A DNA stretch of 64,000 nucleotides from positions 372,001 to 436,000 of the forward strand of contig JACGXE010000004.1 in the NCBI GenBank assembly GCA_014138095.1. The letters run 5' to 3'. Source of the stretch: Ochrobactrum sp. RH2CCR150 (GTDB lineage: Bacteria; Pseudomonadota; Alphaproteobacteria; Rhizobiales; Rhizobiaceae). Each line of letters starts with the position of its first letter. Positions within the stretch are counted from its first letter, which is position 1. Positions 44,209 to 52,180 of the stretch are shown in pieces. The translations under genes were made by a program, and so were the position numbers. Under the pieces are notes generated by a model. That model ran no database searches, was not told where the DNA came from, and saw only the letters and a list, made by a program, of their open reading frames with translations.

Positions 44209-45639
44209 ATGTCTGCTGATACGACGGAAAAGAAGGTTACGCGTGCGCCGCGTCGCCGTACGCCTGCCTATGTCAAATCCCTGCGCGGGGTGAAGAACTG
44301 GAAGCAGGCAACCGAATGGCTAGCCTGGCGGGATATCGAAGACATCGAATGCATCACCCCCGATCAAGCGGGGGTTGCGCGCGGCAAGATGATGCCGTCC
44401 AAGAAATTCACGTCCAACACATCGCTGGCGCTGCCGTCGGCTGTCTTCATGACGACAATTTCCGGCGACTACCCCGAAGACGGCTACGGCTTCCATTATC
44501 CGGAAGACGATGGCGATCTGCGACTATTGCCCGACCTTTCCACCCTGTCGGCTGTTCCTTGGGAAAGCGATCCGACAGCGCAGGTGATCTGCGATCTGGT
44601 CTATCAGGACGGGCGCGCCGTTGAATTCACCCCGCGCAACGTGCTGCGCAATGTCGTTGCAGCTTACAACAAGCGCGGCCTGAAGCCGGTCGTGGCACCG
44701 GAAATCGAATTCTATCTGGTGCGCAAGAACCCCGACCCGGATTATCCGCTGACCCCGCCGGTCGGCCGGTCGGGCCGCGCCATCGGCGGCGGACAAGGCT
44801 ATTCGATTGCGGGCGTCAACGAATTTGACGAACTCATCGACGATATCTACCACTTCTCCGAAGGTCAGGGTCTGGAGATCGACACGCTGATCCACGAAGA
44901 AGGCGCCGGTCAGCTGGAAATCAACCTGCGCCACGGCGATCCTGTCGAACTGGCCGATCAGGTTTTCCTGTTCAAGCGCACGATCCGCGAGGCGGCGCTC
45001 AAACATGACATGTATGCCACCTTCATGGCCAAGCCCATTCAGGGTCAGCCAGGCTCGGCGATGCATATCCACCAGTCGATCATCGACAAGAAGACGGGCC
45101 GCAACATTTTCACCAATGAAGATGGCAGCGAAAGCGAGGCGTTCCGCCACTTTATCGGCGGCATGCAGCGCCACGTGCCGAATGCTCTGGTGATGTTTGC
45201 GCCCTATGTGAATTCCTATCGTCGCCTGACGCCGGATGCCTCCGCGCCGGTCAACGTCAAATGGGGCTACGACAACCGCACGACAGCGTTCCGCGTTCCG
45301 CGCTCCGACCCCAATGCGCGCCGCGTGGAAAACCGCATCCCCTCCTCCGACGCCAATCCTTATCTGGCGCTGGCGGCTTCGCTGGCCTGCGGCCTGATCG
45401 GTCTCGTCAACAAGGTCGAGGCGGAACAACCCGCAACGACAAGCGTCAACACCAAGGAAGTGGAACTGCCGCGCGGCCTGATCGATGCTGTGGAATTGTT
45501 CGAAAAGGACGACGAACTGCGCAATCTGATCGGCAGTTCCTTCGTCACGACCTATGCCGCCATCAAGCGCGCCGAGTTCGAAACCTTCATGGAAGTCATC
45601 AGCCCGTGGGAACGTGAGTTCCTGTTGCTCAATGTGTAG
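44209..45639 (+). CDS. puuA: Glutamine synthetase-family enzyme, gamma-glutamylputrescine synthetase type
   Basis: 476 residues. Glutamine synthetase fold: APEIEFYLV (metal glutamates), EEGAGQLEINLRHGDPVELAD, FMAKPIQGQPGSAMHIHQS, and VKWGYDNRTTAFRVPRSDPNARRVENRIPSSDANPYLALAA. Positions of the blocks match PuuA/GlnA-like amine ligases rather than assimilatory GlnA (no adenylylation tyrosine block NLY..P). It would glutamylate putrescine or another amine. The oxidase gene puuB follows, with a four-helix-bundle gene inserted between. Fits with potFGHI at 34-38 kb. Confidence 0.85.
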   Translation: MSADTTEKKVTRAPRRRTPAYVKSLRGVKNWKQATEWLAWRDIEDIECITPDQAGVARGKMMPSKKFTSNTSLALPSAVFMTTISGDYPEDGYGFHYPEDDGDLRLLPDLSTLSAVPWESDPTAQVICDLVYQDGRAVEFTPRNVLRNVVAAYNKRGLKPVVAPEIEFYLVRKNPDPDYPLTPPVGRSGRAIGGGQGYSIAGVNEFDELIDDIYHFSEGQGLEIDTLIHEEGAGQLEINLRHGDPVELADQVFLFKRTIREAALKHDMYATFMAKPIQGQPGSAMHIHQSIIDKKTGRNIFTNEDGSESEAFRHFIGGMQRHVPNALVMFAPYVNSYRRLTPDASAPVNVKWGYDNRTTAFRVPRSDPNARRVENRIPSSDANPYLALAASLACGLIGLVNKVEAEQPATTSVNTKEVELPRGLIDAVELFEKDDELRNLIGSSFVTTYAAIKRAEFETFMEVISPWEREFLLLNV

Positions 45640-45642
45640 GTT

Positions 45643-45666
45643 AGGGGAGTAGGGGAGTAGGGGAGT
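45643..45666. repeat. Three tandem AGGGGAGT octamers (left flank of inserted gene)
   Basis: AGGGGAGT occurs three times head to tail, starting five bases after the puuA stop. Its inverse ACTCCCCT/ACTCCCTT occurs twice at 46056-46071, beyond the four-helix-bundle gene, so the pair brackets that gene. Confidence 0.8.
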
Positions 45667-45671
45667 AGGAA

Positions 45672-45687
45672 ATATGCGGGGGCATAT
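45672..45687 (+). promoter_or_regulatory. Hairpin covering the ribosome-binding site of the inserted gene
   Basis: ATATGC and GCATAT arms around GGGG, three bases before the ATG at 45690. The only Shine-Dalgarno-like purines (GGGGG) sit in the loop and adjoining stem, so structure could limit translation. Confidence 0.35.
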
Positions 45688-45689
45688 AT

Positions 45690-46052
45690 ATGACAATCAA
45701 TTCATATCGCGATATTCTTGCATGGCAGCAAGCAATGGAGCTGGTAACGGCAGTCTATAAATCTACGGAGATATGGCCGAAAGAAGAGATCTATGGACTG
45801 ACAAGTCAGGTGCGTCGCGCTGCAGTATCAGTTCCGGCGAATATAGCGGAAGGTTACGGGCGGGATACACGTGGCGCTTATCAGCAGTTTTTGCGCATTG
45901 CGCAAGGTTCGTTGAAAGAAGTGGAAACCCACATACTGATTGCTGAGAGATTGGGATTTATCAAACAAGATACCATCGATCCAATTATGGCGAAGAGTGA
46001 GAGTATTGGAAAATTGCTTAGACTTCTCATTCGCAAACTATCGGACGGCTAA
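45690..46052 (+). CDS. Four-helix bundle protein (23S rRNA intervening-sequence protein family)
   Basis: 120 residues. SYRDILAWQQAMELVTAVYKST, LTSQVRRAAVSVPANIAEGYGR, YQQFLRIAQGSLKEVETHILIAERLGFI are the signature blocks of the family first seen in intervening sequences of 23S rRNA genes and now found widely in intergenic sites. Function is unknown; members form pentameric helical bundles. It lies between puuA and puuB, flanked by inverted AGGGGAGT repeats, and its base composition is more AT-rich than either neighbour. That suggests a mobile insertion. Confidence 0.9.
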   Translation: MTINSYRDILAWQQAMELVTAVYKSTEIWPKEEIYGLTSQVRRAAVSVPANIAEGYGRDTRGAYQQFLRIAQGSLKEVETHILIAERLGFIKQDTIDPIMAKSESIGKLLRLLIRKLSDG

Positions 46053-46055
46053 CAT

Positions 46056-46071
46056 ACTCCCCTACTCCCTT
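46056..46071. repeat. Inverted copies of the flanking octamer (right flank)
   Basis: ACTCCCCT followed by ACTCCCTT, the reverse complement of the AGGGGAGT units at 45643-45666 (second copy with one change), starting three bases after the stop of the four-helix-bundle gene. Confidence 0.75.
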
Positions 46072-46098
46072 AATCCCTTAAAGCACGCGGAATCGCCG

Positions 46099-47385
46099 AT
46101 GCCCTACCAGTCCCCAATCTCCCCCGGCCTCTCGTGGTATGAAGCGAGTGTGCCGGAGCGGCCTGAATATTCAGAGCTTGACGGTTCGCGGCAGGCCGAT
46201 GTCGTCATCATCGGCGGCGGCTATACGGGACTTTCCGCTGCCTACCAACTGGCGAAACAGGGCGCGGATGTGGTTCTGATCGAAGCCGAACGTTTCGGCG
46301 ACGGCGCATCGGGCCGCAATGGCGGCCAGTTCGGCACCGGCCAGCGCACATGGGCAGAAGAGCTGGAAGCCGAATATGGCTTTGAGCGCGCCAAGGCCCT
46401 GTTCGACGTTGCCGAAGAGGCGAAAGCCCATCTGCTGGCCTTCGCGAGCGAGCACCAGATTGATATGGACTATGTGCCCGGCCAAATCTCCGTCGTGCAC
46501 AAGCCGCGCTATCTCAAGCAATATGAGCGCCACGCGGAACTGATGCAGAGCCGCTTCAACTACCCGCATTTGCGTTTCATCGGGCGCGATGAAACGGCAG
46601 CCTTGCTGGGGTCCAGCCGCTATCACGGCGGCGTCTACGATGCCGGAACCGGCCACATACACCCGCTGAAGCTGCTCATCGGCACCGCCAAGGCGGCAAA
46701 AGCCGCTGGCGCGAAGCTCTATGAGAATACCAGGGCAACCGGGATAACCACGACCAGCGGGCGCGTGGAAGTCGCGACGACACGCGGCACGATTGTTGCG
46801 AAAAACGCCTTCATCGCCGTCAATGCCTATGGCGGCACGCTGGAGCCGATCAGCGCATCGCATGTCATGCCGATCCGCTCCTTCATCGGCGCGACAGTGC
46901 CGCTTGGCGATGACAGCCCGGTCATACCAGGTGGCGAGTCGATCGACGATTCCCGCTTTGTGGTCCGCTATTTCCGCCGCTCGAAAGACGGACGCCTGCT
47001 GTTTGGCGGTCGCGAAGCCTATACGGCAGACAATCCGCGTGAAATCAGCACGCATATTCGCCGCCAGATCGCGGAAATCTATCCCGCGCTTGCCAATGTC
47101 GAGATCACCCATGCCTGGGGCGGTTCGGTCGGCATAACCATGCCGCGCCAGCCTTTTGTCCGCGAAGTCATGCCGGGCGTCATTTCGGCAGGCGGCTATT
47201 CCGGCCATGGTGTGATGCTGGCGAATTTCATGGGTAAGCTCTATGCGGACAGCATTTCCGGCAAGCTCGAGAAGCTCAAACTGTTTGAAGAACTGCGCAT
47301 TCCGGCCTTCCCCGGCGGACGCACACTCCGCGCGCCGCTCCTCTTCCTTGCGCTGTCATGGTACGCACTGATGGATCGTCTATAA
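46099..47385 (+). CDS. puuB: FAD-dependent oxidoreductase, gamma-glutamylputrescine oxidase type
   Basis: 428 residues from ATG 46099 (MPYQSPISPG); an earlier open frame overlaps the four-helix-bundle gene and is not family sequence. DAO-type flavoprotein: VVIIGGGYTGLSAAYQLAKQGADVVLIEAE (FAD-binding GxGxxG), GASGRNGGQ, and the C-terminal GGYSGHGVMLANFMGKLYAD. Catalyses oxidative deamination of gamma-glutamylputrescine or a similar amine. Probably once directly followed puuA; the insertion adds about 430 bases. Ends before a strong terminator. Confidence 0.88.
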   Translation: MPYQSPISPGLSWYEASVPERPEYSELDGSRQADVVIIGGGYTGLSAAYQLAKQGADVVLIEAERFGDGASGRNGGQFGTGQRTWAEELEAEYGFERAKALFDVAEEAKAHLLAFASEHQIDMDYVPGQISVVHKPRYLKQYERHAELMQSRFNYPHLRFIGRDETAALLGSSRYHGGVYDAGTGHIHPLKLLIGTAKAAKAAGAKLYENTRATGITTTSGRVEVATTRGTIVAKNAFIAVNAYGGTLEPISASHVMPIRSFIGATVPLGDDSPVIPGGESIDDSRFVVRYFRRSKDGRLLFGGREAYTADNPREISTHIRRQIAEIYPALANVEITHAWGGSVGITMPRQPFVREVMPGVISAGGYSGHGVMLANFMGKLYADSISGKLEKLKLFEELRIPAFPGGRTLRAPLLFLALSWYALMDRL

Positions 47386-47391
47386 AAATAG

Positions 47392-47425
47392 AGGCGAGGC
47401 GCCAATGGGCGCCTCGCCTTTCTTC
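47392..47425 (+). terminator. Terminator after puuB
   Basis: AGGCGAGGCGCC and GGCGCCTCGCCT arms, twelve perfect pairs with a four-base loop, then TTCTTC. A second short hairpin (GGCCTGCA/TGCAGGCC around TTTT) follows at about 47427-47445. Confidence 0.88.
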
Positions 47426-47486
47426 GGCCTGCATTTTTGCAGGCCGCTCCCCTAAAAGCACATCCCGAAAAGTGTGAAACACGCTC

Positions 47487-47635
47487 TCACACTACAATTG
47501 CAAATTCGTCAGGCCGTGGCGAAACGAGTGATTTTCGAGCACCGGCGCGGAGCGTACTTTTGGGTACGTGAGCACCGGCGCGCAGGAAATTGCTCGTTGC
47601 AGCCCGGCATGGCGAAGAATGCAACTGTAGTGCTA
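47487..47635. repeat. 149-bp palindromic repeat, copy 2 (Bru-RS-like)
   Basis: Nearly identical to the element at 23561-23709: CACTACAATTGCAAATTCG at the left, GAGCACCGGCGCG in two direct copies, GTACTTTTGGGTAC centre, and GCAACTGTAGTGCTA at the right. Covarying changes (GGAGCG to GGCGCG in both internal copies) suggest pairing or gene-conversion constraint. Its right tip provides the TAG stop of the Hint-domain gene. Confidence 0.85.
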
Positions 47636-48454
47636 AGCAGCGCGCTCCCCGGCCCTCAAAGCCAGACGCTGATAGGTCTCTTCCACCACATCACGCATCG
47701 GCAACATGCCGCTGAGACACAACAATGCGCGCATATGTTCACGTCCGCCCTCGTAACCCATGATCGGCGCGAAGGGCTGCATCACGATGTTCGGCTCGTC
47801 TGCATAGAGCTGCTGATACTCGGCAAAATTCATGAAGCTCTTATAGCTGTCGCCAAGCTGCAGATAGGTTTCAACCGCAGCCCCTTCGGCAAATATCGCC
47901 TCATGGCTGTCGAGGAGAACATTGTAGTAATCGATGGATTGATCCATCGCCACACGGGTAATCGATCGTCCATTCACCAGATCCTTGGCGCGGATCAAAA
48001 CGCCGTCGATGAAAAGCGCATGATTGGGTGATAGATAAAGATCGCGACGCGGTGTCATGCGGTCGAGCGCATGGCTGGCAATGCGGATCGGCATCACGTC
48101 TTCACCCCATTCGGCACCGCCCTTTCTGTATCGCTGCCAGCCGACCCATTTCACCGGCACGACCTTGCAATCAGCAGTCACGACAAGGTCGCCAACGGCG
48201 AGGTTTTCCACGGCAACCGGTCCGCTCATGGTTTCAACCAGCGTCCCCTTCAGCAGACAATTGGTGCCGCCGCTACCGCCGTCGCTACCGCCATCCTCCC
48301 ACCATTTGGTTCCCAAGGCGCGGGCTGGCGTTGTTAGCGACGACGCGAGTGCGCCAATCGCTGCGGCCCTTGCGGCGGCAGCCCCCGCCACGCCCAGAAA
48401 ATGGCGTCGCGCTCGGTTGCGCGGTGAATGCCTGTTTTGTTGTTCTGTCGACAT
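47633..48454 (-). CDS. Tat-exported Hint-domain protein
   Basis: 273 residues. A twin-arginine signal (RARRHFLGVAGAAAA) and an alanine-rich stretch run to about residue 46, followed by a Gly/Ser/Asp linker. A Hint (hedgehog/intein) domain of the Hint_2 type follows: Cys66 in NCLLKGTLVET, VENLAVGDLVVTAD, VGWQRYR, then LYLSPNHALFIDGVLIRAKDLVNG with the block His. The last 80 residues (YLQLGDSYKSFMNF onwards) have no recognised domain. Hint domains self-cleave at the cysteine; here almost no N-terminal partner would be released. The stop TAG lies in the repeat tip. Confidence 0.85.
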   Translation of the reverse strand: MSTEQQNRHSPRNRARRHFLGVAGAAAARAAAIGALASSLTTPARALGTKWWEDGGSDGGSGGTNCLLKGTLVETMSGPVAVENLAVGDLVVTADCKVVPVKWVGWQRYRKGGAEWGEDVMPIRIASHALDRMTPRRDLYLSPNHALFIDGVLIRAKDLVNGRSITRVAMDQSIDYYNVLLDSHEAIFAEGAAVETYLQLGDSYKSFMNFAEYQQLYADEPNIVMQPFAPIMGYEGGREHMRALLCLSGMLPMRDVVEETYQRLALRAGERAA

Positions 48455-48589
48455 AAATCCCTCCGCTCCATCTGTCTGTTACGACGCATCGTCAGCGAAG
48501 CGCCGCGCGCTTTTGCCGGAAATGCGGTTGAACATCGGCCTGAAAACCAGTGCGGAGTTTTGCAAAGCACGATGCGCAGATTGAAAACC

Positions 48590-48629
48590 CGAAACGACGC
48601 TCGCCATTGCGTGGAAATTCGTCGTTTCG
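48590..48629. other. Inverted repeat upstream of the Hint-domain gene
   Basis: CGAAACGACG and CGTCGTTTCG arms, ten perfect pairs with a 20-base spacer, about 135 bases upstream of the Hint gene start. The remaining intergenic sequence (48455-48848) shows no convincing ORF. Operator or RNA hairpin; role unknown. Confidence 0.4.
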
Positions 48630-48848
48630 ATCGCTTTGCCCCAAGACTACGGTTCTGATCTTAGCTGATCATTCCGCGCTGAATATTCCGGCAAAACGGA
48701 CGAAATCCTCGGCAAACAGGCGTAGAGCCTACCTCCAAAGGGGGAGATTTTCGGCGTTTTCTCGTGTGCCACAAAGCTTCGCGAACTGATCGAGATTAAG
48801 TGGCGCCGCTTGCAGCCCACGATTCTGCCGCTTGTCTAAACTCCAAAA

Positions 48849-48866
48849 ATAGTATACCCCCCTATT
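48849..48866. promoter_or_regulatory. Candidate DmeR/RcnR-type operator
   Basis: TAGTATACCCCCCTATT has a C6 tract between A/T-rich flanks (ATAC...TAT), the pattern bound by RcnR/DmeR/CsoR-family repressors. It ends about 20 bases before the dmeF start and overlaps the expected promoter. Confidence 0.65.
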
Positions 48867-48884
48867 TTATTAGGAGGCGGCAAC

Positions 48885-49856
48885 ATGAGCACGCATCATC
48901 CGCACGGCGATCATAATCATTCGCACAGACACCCTCATCCGCACCCGCATGAACGTCAGTTAGAAGCGCGGCACGAGCATGTGTTTCTGGGTGATAACCA
49001 CCAGCGCAACGAGCGGCGCACGTGGATCGTCATTGCCATTACCGCTGCGATGATGGTGATCGAGATCGTTGCCGGGAACCTCTATGGTTCCATGGCACTG
49101 GTTGCCGATGGCTGGCACATGTCCACCCATGCGGCGGCGATGCTCATTGCAGCGCTGGCCTATCTCTATGCCCGCAAGCATGCCAACAATCCGCGCTTCA
49201 CCTTCGGCACCGGCAAGCTCGGCGATCTGGCAGGCTTTGCCAGCGCCATCGTTCTGGCCCTGATCGCACTGCTCATCGGCTGGGAAAGTTTCCAGCGCTT
49301 CAGTGCTCCGGTGAGCATCGATTTCCATGAAGCCATTCTGGTCGCCTGTGTCGGCCTCGCGGTCAATCTCGTCTGCGCATGGTTGTTGAAGGACGATCAC
49401 GCGCACCACCACCACGGGAATGAAAAGGGTCACGACCAGAACCTGCGCGCCGCTTATGTCCACGTGCTGGCCGACGCGCTGACCTCGGTACTGGCGATTG
49501 TCGCCCTTCTTCTCGGCAGCCTTTACGGCTGGTTATGGCTCGACCCGGCGATTGGCATTGTCGGCGCATTGGTGATTGCGCGCTGGTCATGGGGCCTCAT
49601 TCGCGATGCGGGTGCAACGCTTCTCGACTACATTCCCGAAGGCGAGGACCTGCCCGAAGAGATCAGCGAAATCATTGCGAAGGAAGGCGGCGAGATTGCC
49701 GACCTGCATGTCTGGCAGCTTGGACCGGGGCATCACGGCGCCATCGTATCGATTGTCACTGCAAGCCCGAAGGCGCCGTCCTATTACCGCAAGAAGCTTG
49801 CAGCGATCCACGATTTGTCGCATGTGACGGTGGAGGTGGAAGCCCGCCCCGCCTGA
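48885..49856 (+). CDS. dmeF: Cation diffusion facilitator, Ni/Co efflux transporter DmeF
   Basis: 323 residues behind AGGAGG. The first 35 residues are His-rich (HHPHGDHNHSHRHPHPHPHE), and a second His cluster (HAHHHHGN) sits in the cytoplasmic loop after the fourth membrane segment. Six membrane segments; metal-site motifs HMSTHAAAM (HxxxH type) and HVLADALTS (HxxxD). DmeF in Cupriavidus, Agrobacterium and Rhizobium exports cobalt and nickel. The operator upstream and the DmeR-type regulator 24 bases downstream support the same role. Confidence 0.9.
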   Translation: MSTHHPHGDHNHSHRHPHPHPHERQLEARHEHVFLGDNHQRNERRTWIVIAITAAMMVIEIVAGNLYGSMALVADGWHMSTHAAAMLIAALAYLYARKHANNPRFTFGTGKLGDLAGFASAIVLALIALLIGWESFQRFSAPVSIDFHEAILVACVGLAVNLVCAWLLKDDHAHHHHGNEKGHDQNLRAAYVHVLADALTSVLAIVALLLGSLYGWLWLDPAIGIVGALVIARWSWGLIRDAGATLLDYIPEGEDLPEEISEIIAKEGGEIADLHVWQLGPGHHGAIVSIVTASPKAPSYYRKKLAAIHDLSHVTVEVEARPA

Positions 49857-49880
49857 CCGATCGACTATTCAGGAGCAGCC

Positions 49881-50156
49881 ATGACCCATACCATCCGCGA
49901 AAAGCAGAAGCTTATCAACCGCGTGCGCCGCATTCGCGGGCAGCTTGAGGGTGTGGAGCGGATGCTTGAAGAGGAAAAGGGTTGTTCTGAAGTCATGCAG
50001 GTGATTGCCGGTGTGCGCGGCGCGGTGAACGGGCTGATGGCGGAGGTGATCGAGGATCACATTCTGATGCATGTCGCCGATGGTGACCTGCAGCAGAAAG
50101 AGCGCGACGAAGGCGCTGGCGAACTAGTGGATGTGGTTCGCGCCTACCTCAAATAA
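49881..50156 (+). CDS. dmeR: RcnR/CsoR-family metal-sensing repressor DmeR
   Basis: 91 residues. All four RcnR Ni/Co ligand positions are present: His3, Cys35, His60 and His64. It has the all-helical fold (KLINRVRRIRGQLEGVERMLEEEKGCSEVMQVIAGVRGAVNG). His3 separates it from CsoR (Cu) and fits RcnR/DmeR over the formaldehyde sensor FrmR, although His60 is shared by several groups. Here dmeR follows dmeF by 24 bases, so it would be autoregulated through the operator at 48849. Confidence 0.9.
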   Translation: MTHTIREKQKLINRVRRIRGQLEGVERMLEEEKGCSEVMQVIAGVRGAVNGLMAEVIEDHILMHVADGDLQQKERDEGAGELVDVVRAYLK

Positions 50157-50231
50157 TGTGAGACTGTCGCTCATATTTGATCGAACTGTGTTATCTGGCT
50201 GATAGTCCTTCGACAGATTCGGATTTTCTGC

Positions 50232-51434
50232 ATGGCGACCGGTTCAGCTTCCACCGACAAGAAAACCGCAATCCCCTCGACTGTGTGGATTTTGGGTTTC
50301 GTCAGCCTGTTGATGGATATTTCGTCGGAAATGGTACAGACACTGCTACCGCTTTATCTGGTGGCGGGATTGGGTGCGTCCGCGATGATGGTCGGGTTTA
50401 TCGAAGGACTGTCGGTCGCCATCGCCACGATGACCAAGCTTTTCTCCGGCGTCATATCCGACTGGACAGGCCGCCGAAAGCCCCTTGCCGTGGCGGGTTA
50501 TGGGCTCGCTGCCCTCTCCAAGCTGATCTTTCCACTTGCCACGACTGCAGGCGGCATCGCGACCGCCAAAGCCATTGACCGTGTCGGCAAGGGCATACGC
50601 GGCACACCGCGCGATGCCCTCATTGCCGACGTTACGCCGCCGGAAATTCGCGGCGCAGCATTCGGCTTGCGCAAGTCGCTTGATACAGTCGGCGGCTTTG
50701 TCGGTCCGCTTGTCGCTATCGGCTTGATGCTCGCAACAGGCGGCAGCATCGTCACGATCTTCTGGATTGCCGCCATCCCGGCCTTCATCGCCGTCGCACT
50801 TCTGATCGTCGGCATTCGCGAACCGGAAACACCGCCTGCGCGTTCGAAAGGCTTTCCCCGCTTTGCCGATACAGGGAAACTCAATGCCGCCGTGTGGATC
50901 GTCATCGCTGTCGCGTCGATCCTGACGCTTGCGCGGTTCAGTGAAGCATTTCTGCTGCTCAAAGCGCAGGAAGCCGGTTTTGCCGCGGCTTGGGTGCCAA
51001 TCACCATGGTTGTCATGCATGCGGTCTATGGGCTGACCGCCTATCCCGTCGGCAATCTGTCGGACAGGATGGGTCGCAAGGGCCTGCTTGCCGCAAGCCT
51101 TGGCTTTCTTGTCGCCGCCGATCTGGTGATCGCCCATTCGACGTCGATTTACCCGTTTCTGGCGGGCATTGTCCTGTGGGGGCTGCATATGGGCTTTTCG
51201 CAAGGCATTCTGGCGACGCTTATCGCCGATACCGCACCCGCCCATCTCAAGGGCACCGCCTTCGGCATATTCAACGTAATCACCGGCTTTGTCATGCTGG
51301 CGGGAAATGTCGGCGCTGGCTGGCTATGGGAAGCCTATGGCTCGTCGTCAACCTTCCTCGCCGGAGCGTTCCTCTCCGCAGTCGCGCTTTTAAGCCTGCT
51401 GCTGCTTCCTGAACCGCGCACCAGGAATGCCTGA
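50232..51434 (+). CDS. MFS transporter
   Basis: 400 residues, about twelve membrane segments. ISDWTGRRKPLAVAGYGL and NLSDRMGRKGLLAASLG are the duplicated MFS cytoplasmic loops; DRVGKGIRGTPRDALIAD is the characteristic block of this subgroup. 75 bases after dmeR in the same direction, so it may belong to the metal-responsive unit; substrate unknown. Confidence 0.85.
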   Translation: MATGSASTDKKTAIPSTVWILGFVSLLMDISSEMVQTLLPLYLVAGLGASAMMVGFIEGLSVAIATMTKLFSGVISDWTGRRKPLAVAGYGLAALSKLIFPLATTAGGIATAKAIDRVGKGIRGTPRDALIADVTPPEIRGAAFGLRKSLDTVGGFVGPLVAIGLMLATGGSIVTIFWIAAIPAFIAVALLIVGIREPETPPARSKGFPRFADTGKLNAAVWIVIAVASILTLARFSEAFLLLKAQEAGFAAAWVPITMVVMHAVYGLTAYPVGNLSDRMGRKGLLAASLGFLVAADLVIAHSTSIYPFLAGIVLWGLHMGFSQGILATLIADTAPAHLKGTAFGIFNVITGFVMLAGNVGAGWLWEAYGSSSTFLAGAFLSAVALLSLLLLPEPRTRNA

Positions 51435-51451
51435 AGCGGTCCTAGAGTGCC

Positions 51452-51910
51452 CTAGAGTGGCATTGCAGAGGTCTGCTTGACGGTCTGGCTGGGGACGTCC
51501 GTCTTGAGGTTCTGCACACCCTTGATGCGGCTTAGATATTCCGACTGAAACCGCCGATATTCCTCAATATCAGCGGCGACCACACGGATCATCGCGTCGT
51601 AATCGCCCAACATGAAATAGCATTCGAGCACCTGCGGCAACTTCAATATCTCGCGCGCAAATTCCTGAAGCGTCTCCTCGTCCTGCCTGTCCAGCCGAAT
51701 GCGGGTGAAGAAGGTCAGCCCCTTGCCGATCTTGGCCGGATTGAGCACCGCGACATAGCGGTCGATCACGCCCGCTTCTTCCAGAAGCTTCACCCGCCGG
51801 AGACAGGGCGACGGCGACAGGCCGACCTCTCGAGCCAGATCATTGTTGGCGATACGCCCGTCGCGTTGCAGTACGCGCAGAATCCGCTTGTCGATCTCGT
51901 CCAGCTTCAT
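51452..51910 (-). CDS. Lrp/AsnC family transcriptional regulator
   Basis: 152 residues. Winged helix MKLDEIDKRILRVLQRDGRIANNDLAREVGLSPSPCLRRVKLLEEAGVIDRYVAVLNP followed by an AsnC/RAM domain (ECYFMLGDYDAMIRVVAADIEEY). Members sense amino acids. It is divergent from azlCD across 270 bases that include a repeat element, so control of branched-chain amino acid export is likely. Confidence 0.9.
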   Translation of the reverse strand: MKLDEIDKRILRVLQRDGRIANNDLAREVGLSPSPCLRRVKLLEEAGVIDRYVAVLNPAKIGKGLTFFTRIRLDRQDEETLQEFAREILKLPQVLECYFMLGDYDAMIRVVAADIEEYRRFQSEYLSRIKGVQNLKTDVPSQTVKQTSAMPL

Positions 51911-52041
51911 TGGCCATCAATTCCATTTATGCCCATATTGTTGGCATTAACTGCCAAATATTGCTGCAATTGACCAATCTTTGCAACCCGATTGCTCAAG
52001 ACATTGGCTATATTCTCGTTCGCTCTCAGGCAAAGATGCTC

Positions 52042-52133
52042 AAGCATTTCCAGCAAAAGTACGAAGCGGTTTCGCGTCGGATAATGCGTGAAAAAAATGG
52101 ACAGAGCGGTTTCGTAAAAACGGGAACCGCTCT
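52042..52133. repeat. RPE-like palindromic repeat, intact copy
   Basis: AAGCATTTCCAGCAAAAG, GCGAAGCGG-like and GATAATGCGT order as at 34082, ending in a hairpin with AGAGCGGTTTC and GGGAACCGCTCT. Lies between the Lrp gene and azlC, 48 bases before azlC. Confidence 0.8.
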
Positions 52134-52180
52134 GGAGTAACAGACAAGGGGCAGCCGCGAGGCCCCCCAACGGGAATTTT

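Noticed and set aside
45690-46052. Toxin-antitoxin or phage gene interpretation of the four-helix-bundle ORF
   Set aside because: The family blocks match 23S intervening-sequence proteins, there is no partner ORF, and no phage genes are near.
45643-46071. CRISPR-like or microsatellite interpretation of the AGGGGAGT units
   Set aside because: Only eight-base units without spacers, in inverted arrangement around one gene; no cas genes.
51911-52180. Attenuator or riboswitch before azlC
   Set aside because: The structured part is the RPE-like repeat found elsewhere in the window, not a specific leader.
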